From: Nitrospinota bacterium
Lineage (GTDB): Bacteria > 2-12-FULL-45-22 > JACOWJ01
Direction of reading: 5' to 3'
Assembly (NCBI GenBank): GCA_016176845.1
Contig: JACOWJ010000021.1
Span: 1 to 14,487, forward strand
Length of the DNA: 14,487 nucleotides
Under the pieces are notes generated by a model, which searched no databases, was not told the origin of the DNA, and worked only from the letters and a program-made list of their open reading frames with translations. Of this stretch, positions 1-6,064 are shown piece after piece. Every line of letters begins with the position of its first letter. Positions within the stretch are counted from its first letter, which is position 1. The position numbers were made by a program, and so were the translations under genes.

Positions 1-91
1 CATTTACAGCGAGATACCGGATTCCCTTTCTTAATTCATTACGAATTTCTAAAAGGCAACCATTCTTGAGGCACTTAAAGAGAGGTTCTAG

Positions 92-135
92 CACATGGTC
101 ATAGGTAGGTACTTAAGGGATCTACCTATGATGTG
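92..135. repeat. Inverted repeat (imperfect hairpin)
   Basis: CATAGGTAG at 100-108 is the exact reverse complement of CTACCTATG at 122-130. The stem continues outward with CACAT/ATGTG after a three-base bulge. There is no T-run on either side, so it does not look like an intrinsic terminator. It lies just beyond the broken VapC gene and could be a mobile-element end or a folded remnant. Bases 1-178 hold no gene I can recognise. Confidence 0.5.
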
Positions 136-178
136 TTCCTAACCGGCTAAAGCCCTTGACCCCAGCATTTATGAACAA

Positions 179-357
179 TTAGGTTGAAGTGGAAATCCGG
201 GGGTTATCCTGAGGCAAGGCGTGGTCGAAGGGGTTGTCAATGGGCAGGCCCTCGGCGTGGGCAGCAGCCAGGAGAGTGCTATCGCCACTGATGAAAGGGA
301 GCGTTCCGGAATGTAATACTTAACCAGAGCGCTGGCATCAAAGAAATACAGAGCCAT
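179..357 (-). pseudogene. VapC-type PIN-domain toxin, internally deleted
   Basis: The 5' end encodes MALYFFDASALVKYYIPER, a typical VapC amino terminus; the Asp at residue 7 is the first catalytic acidic residue of PIN ribonucleases. After codon 19 (base 301) the VapC reading shifts by two bases, and the new frame reads FISGDSTLLAAAHAEGLPID followed by NPFDHALPQDN, a typical VapC carboxy terminus, ending at TAA 179-181. The join removes about 80-100 central residues expected of a roughly 130-160 aa VapC, including the middle acidic residues. The product cannot be active. Both halves are still well preserved, so the deletion may be recent. I could not recognise a VapB antitoxin upstream (bases above 357). 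The family call is from established motifs; the deletion is read directly from the sequence. Confidence 0.75.
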
Positions 358-686
358 CGGTAGCGGCGGTTTTCGATAATTTTGAGGCTCTCGTCCACAC
401 CCACACCACCCTCCTCTGCTCCCCAGAGAGGAGCATAAGCCGTGCCACAGGAGGGGCTACCGAGAGCGGGAGCCGAACCGCCCCGAAAGCCTTCTGACGA
501 GCTGCTGCGGGAGATGGTCCGCTGGGTCGATGGCTTCTGATGCTGCCTGGATAAGACGCGAAATGTGGGAGGCACTCTCGGAGGAAGAGCAAAAGGTTTT
601 TGTACTGTCCTCAGACATCCTGTACATCTTCAGGTCTTGCCGTGAATAGGCGAGATGCCTGTCCCGCTTGGGACAATGGGATGCCC
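358..686. other. Gene-free stretch between toxin and transporter remnants
   Basis: No reading frame here looks like a conserved protein. Minus-strand frames each hold short plausible pieces, for example AASEAIDPADHLPQQLVRRL near 490-560 and GVDESLKIIENRRYRW ending next to the vapC start. They lie in different frames, as expected of a decayed gene. The position directly upstream of the vapC remnant would suit a decayed antitoxin gene, but no ribbon-helix-helix or AbrB motif is visible. Confidence 0.4.
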
Positions 687-857
687 TCACCCGAGCTGTC
701 TGCGAAAATGCCAGACGCTAAACCCGACGAAGAGAACGGCGGCGGCCGCGAGCATTAGCAGGTTTGGATAGAGGAGGTCAAGCCCGATCCCCTTGAGCAG
801 CACCCCCCGAGAGATCGTCGCAAAGTGGCGCACCGGCTTGATCCACGTGACCGGCTG
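687..857 (-). pseudogene. ABC-2 type transporter permease, C-terminal fragment
   Basis: About 56 codons read QPVTWIKPVRHFATISRGVL, then LKGIGLDLLYPNLLMLAAAA and a hydrophobic tail ending HFRRQLG before TGA at 687-689. This matches the extreme carboxy end of ABC-2 permeases (drug or polysaccharide export type), where a 'NP[LI]RHF...RGIFLKG.G' stretch precedes the last membrane helix. The last helix is intact (LLMLAAAAVLFVGFSV). The frame breaks down upstream of about base 860, and the neighbouring sequence belongs to a plus-strand transposase remnant. The other roughly 300 residues of such a protein are gone, probably removed by the insertion next door. Confidence 0.65.
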
Positions 858-934
858 AAGCCCGAGAAAAGCGCGATCGGCGGTTGACGAAGAAGGTCAG
901 GAGCTGTTTGATCGTGCCCGTCTCCTTAATTGCA

Positions 935-1072
935 CGCTATCATTTACCAGAATCTAACCAGCGCATCAACCCGCGCGTGGTCAAACCCAAGATGTCAAAG
1001 TTCCCGCTAAAACGACTAACGCATCGGCGATGGCCTCAACCGTCCAAGGCCTTTCGTGATACTATTATCCTC
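935..1072 (+). pseudogene. IS4-type DDE transposase, C-terminal fragment
   Basis: Forty-six codons read RYHLPESNQRINPRVVKPKM, then SKFPLKRLTHRRWPQPSKAF and RDTIIL. The block NPRVVKRKMS.FPLKRP.H and a W/P-rich 'PQPTKPFRD' close to the C-terminus are familiar from IS4-family transposases. The catalytic DDE core is not present upstream: the sequence changes at about base 930 into the ABC-2 permease remnant on the other strand. It is a relic with no catalytic capacity. Identification rests on motif memory, so the exact IS family is uncertain. Confidence 0.55.
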
Positions 1073-1114
1073 CGGGGGTGTCAGTGCCTGGCCGATGCCC
1101 GGCCGCCCGTCTCG

Positions 1115-1414
1115 GAGACCGCAGAAGATTACCTCTACCGGGGATGGATCCAGGGGTAGGAGTGCCTGGTCCACCTAAAGTTCCAAGCCGACTAAGATCG
1201 CCACATGCCCCGGCGGATGTTTCGCTATGGGGGAAGGATCGACGAGAGCTATGGTTTGCCGGTGATTTCAGCGCTCGTTTACCTGAGGAAGATTAGCTCC
1301 TGGCTGGAGAATCCCGAAGAGGCCTACGAGATCCAGGTCGGGGGGGAGGTTGATCAATGGGTATGGCTACCAGGTGGTAAGCTGTGGGAGTTGGACTACC
1401 ACCGGCTCGTCCTG
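1115..1414 (+). pseudogene. Rpn-family (PD-(D/E)XK) nuclease/transposase-like gene, decayed
   Basis: In one frame the sequence reads ETAEDYLYRGWIQG, stop TAG (1157-1159), ECLVHLKFQAD, stop TAA (1193-1195), DRHMPRRMFRYGGRIDESYG and LPVISALVYLRK. The 'LVH.EFQA......MPRRMF.Y..RI...YGLPV....VYLR' pattern is characteristic of the Rpn/YhgA group of recombination-promoting nucleases, with E/D-FQ-x at the active site. Here the core Glu of 'EFQ' is Lys (LKFQAD). Two nonsense codons in the same frame, plus loss of both ends, mark a pseudogene. The frame runs on to about base 1414 with possible family-like WELDYHRLVL, then loses resemblance. Homologues are often multi-copy and associated with mobile DNA. 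Confidence 0.6.
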
Positions 1415-1549
1415 GGAAGGGAAAGGCCCCCCGGGCTGGGTAGCCAGCAGCCGGGCCACGAGGTAGTCCACCGGGGCCTGGGCCTCCTTGGGGTTGGCCC
1501 GCTCCAGGCTCTTGGGCGTGAGGGTTGCACAAGGCCTGTGGAAAAGCGC

Positions 1550-1786
1550 ACTGGATGGAATTGTTTATGGATCATTGCCAAGCTAAAGAAGATGGGCTTT
1601 GAGGTAAAGATCTTTGTGACCGATGGATTAAAGGGATATCTATGGGCAATTCCTAGAGCATTCCATAAAGCTATTCACCAAATATGTCTATTTCATTATA
1701 AGCAGAATATAACCAAGTTCGTTAAAGAACATTGTTCGGATGAGAAGGAGCGAGAGAACGGCAAAAAAGAGATGAAACGGGTTACC
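1550..1786 (+). pseudogene. DDE transposase (IS256/MULE-like) internal fragment
   Basis: The sequence reads CLWIIAKLKKMGFEVKIFVT, then DGLKGYLWAIPRAFHKAIHQ, ICLFHYKQNITKFVKEH and KKEMKRV. The pattern 'VTDG.KGY..A....FP.A.HQ.C..H...N' surrounds the second catalytic Asp (D at 1622-1624) of IS256- and mutator-like transposases. The first Asp upstream and the Glu region downstream are missing. By chance it lies in frame with the Rpn remnant, so an open frame runs from 1205 to 1831, but that product would be a meaningless chimera. This piece is more AT-rich than its surroundings, in keeping with a separate insertion. Bases 1415-1549 and 1787-1943 show nothing I recognise. Confidence 0.65.
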
Positions 1787-1943
1787 CAAGGGAGAGAGGG
1801 AGTAGCCCCTATTGAGGAGAGCGTTGCATAGGGTTTGTGCTTGGCTGCTTCGCCCCTATTTTGGTCTACAGTCCAACGCGTCATCCAGGCTCGCCATGTG
1901 CCGGCATGGGAGGATAATGTTCAGATCTTCAGATTTCTCAAAA

Positions 1944-1972
1944 TTGACTCGATTAGCCATCAAGGGTACAAT
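1944..1972 (+). promoter_or_regulatory. Sigma70-type promoter for the zinc-knuckle gene
   Basis: TTGACT at 1944-1949 and TACAAT at 1967-1972 are separated by exactly 17 bases; five of six bases match the consensus in each hexamer. Transcription should start near 1979, giving a leader of about 70 bases before the ATG at 2049. It is the first regulatory signal after the pseudogene region. Confidence 0.55.
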
Positions 1973-2048
1973 TGTTGCGTGACTGCCGAAGAGTTTCTCG
2001 CAACTTTACTTCTACACTTTTACACTTCTACCAAGGAGGTGAGCGTCA

Positions 2049-2405
2049 ATGGGTGAGCTTTGTAAAAGTTGCTGGACGGGCCCGGCCGAGCTCTGTGCGA
2101 GCTGCCTGGACAAGATGGTCGGAAACCTCAGAAACCGTCTGATCGCAGAAGATATCCGAATTATGGACCTTCGGGAGAAACAGAGGATGATCGACCTAAA
2201 GCAAGGAACCATGGAAAAACGGCTAAAGGAGCTGGAAGAAATCCTGGCTCAGGCCGGCCTGAACCAGGAGGAAACCATCGCCCACATGGCCGACCAGATC
2301 CTGCAGTTCCTGGAGAGCAACCGGATCGAGAGCCCCGGCCCCAGCCAGGTCGGAGAGCTGGCCCTAAACCTTTACCGGATAGCGACAAAGCGAAGAATAG
2401 AGTAG
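2049..2405 (+). CDS. Small zinc-knuckle / coiled-coil protein of unknown function
   Basis: A 118-residue protein. The start is fixed by a perfect Shine-Dalgarno (AAGGAGGTGA, 2034-2043) six bases before the ATG. Cysteines 5, 8, 16 and 19 form C-x2-C-x8-C-x2-C (CKSCWTGPAELCASC), a likely zinc-binding knuckle. Residues about 20-85 are highly charged and should be helical, with heptad-like leucine/isoleucine spacing (RLKELEEILAQAGL) suggesting a coiled coil; the rest is probably helical and polar. There is no signal peptide or membrane segment, so it is probably cytoplasmic. I do not recognise the family. A zinc-knuckle plus coiled coil suits a protein- or nucleic-acid-binding adaptor, but that is only a possibility. 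It is transcribed alone from the promoter at 1944-1972. Its TAG stop lies one base from the aat stop on the opposite strand, so the two transcripts must overlap or terminate within each other's genes. Confidence 0.8.
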   Translation: MGELCKSCWTGPAELCASCLDKMVGNLRNRLIAEDIRIMDLREKQRMIDLKQGTMEKRLKELEEILAQAGLNQEETIAHMADQILQFLESNRIESPGPSQVGELALNLYRIATKRRIE

Positions 2406-2406
2406 G

Positions 2407-3093
2407 TTAAGGGCCAGTCGTCCACACCCCGTATCTCCCCGGTTGGGTGAGGGCCTTCTCAAGCCGATCCAGGAATTCCCGGCGCGGCACTTCCCGGGCG
2501 CCGAATCGGATCATATGCCCCGTGGTAACCTGACAGTCGATCAGGGTGAAATTCCACCCGGTGAGGTATTGCACCAGATGGACCAGGGCGACCTTGGAGG
2601 CATCGCTCCTCTGGGTGAACATGGACTCGCCGAAGAAGGCCCCGCCCAGGGAAACGCCGTACATTCCTCCGGCAAGCCCCTCCCCATACCAGGACTCGAT
2701 CGAGTGGGCAATGCCCAGCTCATGGAGGCGCGTATAGGCCTCGATCATCTCTTTCGTGATCCAGGTGCCTCCATCTTTTTTCCGGTGCACCTCGGCACAT
2801 GCGCGGATAACCTCTCGGAATGCGGTATCCAGGGTCACCCGGTAGATCCCTTTCCGGATGGTCCGGCTGAGCCGCTGTGATACCCGGAGCTCCCCAGGAA
2901 TCAGGATCAGCCGGGGATCGGGAGACCACCAGAGGATGGGCGAGCCATTGGAGTACCAGGGGAAGATGCCGTGCGCATAGGCCAATGCGAGACGCCTGGG
3001 GCCGAGGTCACCCCCCACTGCAAGCAGGCCATCTTCTTCGGCCAAATCGGGCGAAGGGAAGAGGAGTTTCTTCGTTAAACGGAATACCGGCAT
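2407..3093 (-). CDS. aat: Leucyl/phenylalanyl-tRNA-protein transferase
   Basis: Aat moves Leu or Phe from aminoacyl-tRNA to proteins with N-terminal Arg or Lys, marking them for ClpS/ClpAP in the N-end rule pathway in the cytoplasm. Family landmarks are all present: FPSPDLAEEDGLLAVGGDL near the N-terminus, HGIFPWYS, WWSPDPR, GGAFFGESMFTQRSDASKVA, and LIDCQVTTGHMIRFGAREVP with the conserved Asp of 'DCQ'. I chose the ATG at 3093 (228 aa) because homologues normally begin MPVFRLT. An in-frame GTG at 3135 would add 14 residues (start HLLTGID) with no similarity to the family and no good ribosome site. The site before 3093 is also weak (AGGGA about 17 bases upstream), so the start is not fully settled. 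Tail-to-tail with the zinc-knuckle gene. No clpS or clpA is in the window. Confidence 0.95.
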   Translation of the reverse strand: MPVFRLTKKLLFPSPDLAEEDGLLAVGGDLGPRRLALAYAHGIFPWYSNGSPILWWSPDPRLILIPGELRVSQRLSRTIRKGIYRVTLDTAFREVIRACAEVHRKKDGGTWITKEMIEAYTRLHELGIAHSIESWYGEGLAGGMYGVSLGGAFFGESMFTQRSDASKVALVHLVQYLTGWNFTLIDCQVTTGHMIRFGAREVPRREFLDRLEKALTQPGRYGVWTTGP

Positions 3094-3126
3094 CGGCTGG
3101 ATGGTTTCCCTATCAATTCCTGTTAG

Positions 3127-3138
3127 GAGGTGCACCTC
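3127..3138. promoter_or_regulatory. 12-bp perfect palindrome in the aat leader
   Basis: GAGGTGCACCTC is a perfect dyad lying about 11 bases inside the predicted aat transcript start and overlapping the alternative GTG start. Having no loop, it is better suited to a dimeric protein operator than to an RNA hairpin. It also contains SD-like (GAGGTG) and anti-SD-like (CACCTCCT) sequence. No binding protein can be named. Confidence 0.35.
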
Positions 3139-3155
3139 AGTTTCAAAATACTCCC

Positions 3156-3184
3156 ATGGTATTCCAAGAGGTTCTGGGTGTCAA
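3156..3184 (-). promoter_or_regulatory. Sigma70-type promoter for aat
   Basis: On the minus strand TTGACA (3184-3179) is followed after 17 bases by TACCAT (3161-3156). The -35 matches the consensus fully; the -10 matches four of six. The start point should be near 3149, giving a leader of about 56 bases to the ATG at 3093, or about 14 to the GTG at 3135. Confidence 0.5.
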
Positions 3185-3468
3185 AGGTCCTCCTCCCCGG
3201 GAGGGTCGGCAACCGTTTGCTCCTCCCAGGGAGCATCGGGACATTGTTTTATCACTTTCCCATCCGATAAGGCAAGCTCTAATTCAGGGCACGGTCAAAA
3301 GGCTTGCGGCGGATCCTCTTAGGGACTCTATGAAAATAAATTATCCCAAAGTTTGGCTTTCTGAGCAGATCCTGTTTGACCCCATAGCTACTGGCGGGGA
3401 TATTTAATTTTTCTTGAGTCCCTTACATTCTGAACCCTGGCGCTCCCCATCACAACCCAGAAAACCCA
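3185..3468. other. Divergent intergenic region between aat and the molybdenum hydroxylase
   Basis: No gene is evident on either strand. It holds GC-rich short dyads (for example CCTCCCCGGGAGG around 3192-3206), an interrupted GCAAGC/GCTTGC pair (about 3262-3306), and then AT-rich sequence approaching the plus-strand promoter. I found no tRNA-like cloverleaf or riboswitch that I recognise. Confidence 0.5.
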
Positions 3469-3497
3469 TTGACTTTCCCTTTTCTCAGGGATATAAA
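3469..3497 (+). promoter_or_regulatory. Sigma70-type promoter for the molybdenum hydroxylase gene
   Basis: TTGACT (3469-3474), 17-base spacer, TATAAA (3492-3497). Both boxes match the consensus at five of six positions, making this the best promoter in the window. Transcription should begin near 3504, about 50 bases before the ATG at 3553. Confidence 0.65.
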
Positions 3498-3552
3498 CTC
3501 TCGGAAAGCAAATTCCCAGGTAAACTTCATTTCACCAAAAGGGGAAGAACCC

Positions 3553-5850
3553 ATGAAAGAGGAATTTTCGTATGTGGGAAGGCCCTTGCCGGTCTATGAT
3601 AGCCAGGAGAAGCTCACTGGGGCGAAGAAATATACGGGAGACATCGAGCTTCCCCGTATGCTGCATGGCAAAATCCTCCGGAGCCCGCATCCTCATGCCT
3701 TGATCATAAGCATAGATCCCTCAGAAGCGGAGAGGCTTTTGGGTGGGGAAAGGTTCATCGCCACGGCGAAGGATGGGCCAGGTGCGCTCTTCGGTGGGGC
3801 CATCTACGATATGCCCTTTTTTGCCACGGGCAAGGTTCGCTATGTGGGCGAGCCGGTGGCGGCTGTGGCGGCCGAAACGCCGGAGCTGGCCGAGGAGGCT
3901 CTAAAACGGATCAAGGTAGAATATCGTGAGCTCCCCGCCCTATTCGATCCTGTCATGGCCATGGCGCCGGGGGCGCCACTCATCCATGAAGAGCTTCCCA
4001 GCTATAAAGGAAGCGCCAATGTGATCAGGTCCGGAAACATCTGTTCGCATACCCGCATCCGGCGGGGCGACATCGCCAGGGGGTTCCAGGAGGCCGATTA
4101 CCTCTTCGAGGATCTCTTCCAGACCCAGACGATTCTCCAGGGACAGATGGAGCCGCACGCCGCCATCGCCAGCTTCGATGCCAACGGGAGGATCGAGGTG
4201 TGGTCTCCGACCACAGGAACCTTCCAGCTCCGATCCCAACTCTCAGAGATCTTCGGCCTCCCTCTGAGCCAGATCTGCGTCCATCCCATGCCGATTGGGG
4301 GAAGCTTCGGTGCGAAAAACTTTGTCCGCCTCGAGCCCTATTGCCTGGTACTGGCGAGGAAGACGGGGCGGCCGGTCAAGATCACGGCTTCACGCTATGA
4401 GGAGTTCACGTCCTTCAATCCCCGGCACGCAACCACCGTCGAGATCAAAACGGGGGTGAAGCGGGATGGAGCCATCACGGCACGGAAGGTGCGGCTGATC
4501 TATGACACCGGCGCCTACGCGGATATGGGACCCATGGCGGCGGGCGAGGGGGCAAAGCAGGCCGTGGGCCCTTACCGGGTTCCCCATGTTGAGGTGGACT
4601 CCTACTGCGTTTACACCAATAAAATGAGCGCCGCCTGTTGTCGCGCCCATGGCACCCCGCAGCCGACCTTTGCCTTCGAGTCCCAGATGGACATCATCGC
4701 CCGCAGGTTGGGGATGGACCCCGTGGCGCTGCGCCTGAAGAACGCCGTGGGAGAGGGGTATATCGGGCCGGGAGGAGACCGCTACCGGGGCGTTGGCATC
4801 CAAGAGGTCTTGCTCCAGGCGGCAGAAAGGATTGACCTGAAGAGAAAAGAGGGCATCCGCCGGGGGAAGGGCATTGCCGTAGGACACTGGTACAGCGGTG
4901 CAGGCTCCTCGAGCGCCATCATGAAGCTCAATGAAGACGGCACGGTGACCCTCTCCATCGGGGCGCCCGATGCCACCGGGACGGATATCATGGCCTTGCA
5001 GGTCGCCGCAGAAGAGCTGGGGCTCCCTTTAGATCGCATCGTTCTGGCCTCCAAGGATACCGACCATGCGCCCTTCGACACCCTGAGCAGCGGGAGCCGC
5101 ATCACCCACTGCATCGGCCAGGCGGTGAGAAGGGCCTCCCAAGAGCTCAAGACGAAGATCCTCGAGCTGGCCGCTCAAACCCTGGATGCTGACCCCCAAC
5201 ACCTGGAGATGCGGGATGGGCTCATCCGGAGCAATCATGCCCCAGAGCATCCGCTATCCTTAGAACGGCTGGCCCGGAGCAGTCACTTCCGAATGCATGG
5301 CCCCCTCATGGCGACGGGGACCTACTTCGGGGAGATAGGCACGTTCGACCGTGGGGCGGTAAAAGGCTTCATCTACGATATGGGGGAGGACCGGGCATTT
5401 GTGGCCCAGGCGGCTGAGGTCGAAGTGGATACAGAAACGGGGACGGTGAGCGTGCTCAGGCTGGTTTCCGTGAACGATGTGGGCTTCCTCATCAACCCGC
5501 CCAACGCGGAGAACCAGGTCTGTGGAGGCGTTCATCAGGGACTCGGCTATGCCCTGAGCGAAGAGGTCAAAATGGAAAAGGGCAAAGTGCTCAACCCCAA
5601 TTTTCTGGAGTACGGGATGCTGCGCGCTAACAATATGCCGGGGGTGGAATGCTCCTTTATCGAGAAAATGAATGGCCCTGGGCCCTATGGGGCCAAGGGG
5701 CTGGGGGAGCAGCCCGGCGTCCCCACCGCAGCGGCCATTGCCAATGCCATCTACGACGCCATAGGCGTGCGCATCAGATCGCTTCCCATAACGCCGGAGA
5801 AAATCTTGAGGGCGCTCAGAGAAACTAACAAGTTAGCTCGTAGCTCGTAG
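3553..5850 (+). CDS. Xanthine dehydrogenase-family molybdopterin-binding (large) subunit
   Basis: A 765-residue large subunit of the molybdenum hydroxylase family (xanthine/aldehyde oxidoreductases, 4-hydroxybenzoyl-CoA reductase, CoxL-like). These bind Mo-pterin cytosine dinucleotide and hydroxylate, or reductively dehydroxylate, aromatic or N-heterocyclic substrates. The N-terminal a/b hammerhead begins VGRPLPVYDSQEKLTGAKKY. Cofactor motifs: GQMEPHAA (about 197), GGSFGAK (249-255, usually GGGFGGK), CCRAHGTPQ (362-370, replacing the usual RGFG.PQ type) and GAKGLGEQPG (713-722) with Glu719 as the likely catalytic base. There is no selenocysteine-bound CO dehydrogenase loop (VAYRCSFR), so it is not CoxL proper. 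The ATG at 3553 has GGGGAAG upstream and starts where homologues start; an upstream TTG at 3469 is inside the promoter. No [2Fe-2S] or FAD subunit gene is adjacent, which is unusual. Substrate unknown. The stop codon lies in a heptamer repeat. Confidence 0.92.
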   Translation: MKEEFSYVGRPLPVYDSQEKLTGAKKYTGDIELPRMLHGKILRSPHPHALIISIDPSEAERLLGGERFIATAKDGPGALFGGAIYDMPFFATGKVRYVGEPVAAVAAETPELAEEALKRIKVEYRELPALFDPVMAMAPGAPLIHEELPSYKGSANVIRSGNICSHTRIRRGDIARGFQEADYLFEDLFQTQTILQGQMEPHAAIASFDANGRIEVWSPTTGTFQLRSQLSEIFGLPLSQICVHPMPIGGSFGAKNFVRLEPYCLVLARKTGRPVKITASRYEEFTSFNPRHATTVEIKTGVKRDGAITARKVRLIYDTGAYADMGPMAAGEGAKQAVGPYRVPHVEVDSYCVYTNKMSAACCRAHGTPQPTFAFESQMDIIARRLGMDPVALRLKNAVGEGYIGPGGDRYRGVGIQEVLLQAAERIDLKRKEGIRRGKGIAVGHWYSGAGSSSAIMKLNEDGTVTLSIGAPDATGTDIMALQVAAEELGLPLDRIVLASKDTDHAPFDTLSSGSRITHCIGQAVRRASQELKTKILELAAQTLDADPQHLEMRDGLIRSNHAPEHPLSLERLARSSHFRMHGPLMATGTYFGEIGTFDRGAVKGFIYDMGEDRAFVAQAAEVEVDTETGTVSVLRLVSVNDVGFLINPPNAENQVCGGVHQGLGYALSEEVKMEKGKVLNPNFLEYGMLRANNMPGVECSFIEKMNGPGPYGAKGLGEQPGVPTAAAIANAIYDAIGVRIRSLPITPEKILRALRETNKLARSS

Positions 5851-5868
5851 CTCAAAGCTCATAGCTGA
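5834..5868 (+). repeat. Heptamer tandem repeat, consensus TAGCTCR
   Basis: Five consecutive 7-base units (TAGCTCG, TAGCTCG, TAGCTCA, AAGCTCA, TAGCTGA) begin inside the last codons of the molybdenum hydroxylase gene and run into the intergenic region. The third unit supplies the TAG stop. It is a short simple-sequence array, perhaps made by slippage, reminiscent of the heptamer STRR arrays of some cyanobacteria. Confidence 0.75.
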
Positions 5869-5894
5869 AAATGGGAATTCCTATGCGATATATT

Positions 5895-6029
5895 TAGTGT
5901 CTGAACGAAAACCCCTTTTTTGTCATTTCGACCGAAAGGAGAAATCTTGAGCTGTCTATTTTCCAATAAGATTTCTCGTCGCTGCGCTCCTCGAAATGAC
6001 ATCTTTACCTAGTTTTCGTTCAGGCACTA
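5895..6029. mobile_element. MITE-like palindromic element with TA ends
   Basis: A 135-bp element with terminal inverted repeats of 18 bp (17 matching), 5895-5912 and 6012-6029. Their core is CTGAACGAAAAC / GTTTTCGTTCAG, and both ends finish in TA, as expected for insertion at a TA target (IS630/Tc1-mariner style). A second nested inverted pair lies inside: TGTCATTTCGACCGAAAGGA... at 5921-5948 against ...CTCCTCGAAATGACA at 5968-6001, containing the widespread 'CATTTCGA...GAGAAATCTT' repeat. There is no coding capacity. It sits between convergent genes and its long hairpin could stop transcription from both sides. Confidence 0.65.
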
Positions 6030-6064
6030 TTTACGCCCATTGGCCGCCCGCTGAAAATAGGGAA

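Noticed and set aside
92-135. Intrinsic terminator for a gene left of the window
   Set aside because: The hairpin lacks a T-run on either strand and no intact gene precedes it.
1372-1530. Minus-strand frame reading SLERANPKEAQAPVDYLVAR
   Set aside because: It looks somewhat protein-like but is short, has no start with a ribosome site, matches no family I know and lies among pseudogenes. It may be another remnant.
1205-1831. A single 208-codon gene on the plus strand
   Set aside because: It is a chance in-frame join of an Rpn-nuclease remnant and a transposase remnant with unrelated sequence between.
2877-3407. A 176-codon plus-strand frame across the aat 5' end and the intergenic region
   Set aside because: The first part is antisense to aat and the remainder resembles no protein. 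It also overlaps the aat promoter and operator-like dyad.
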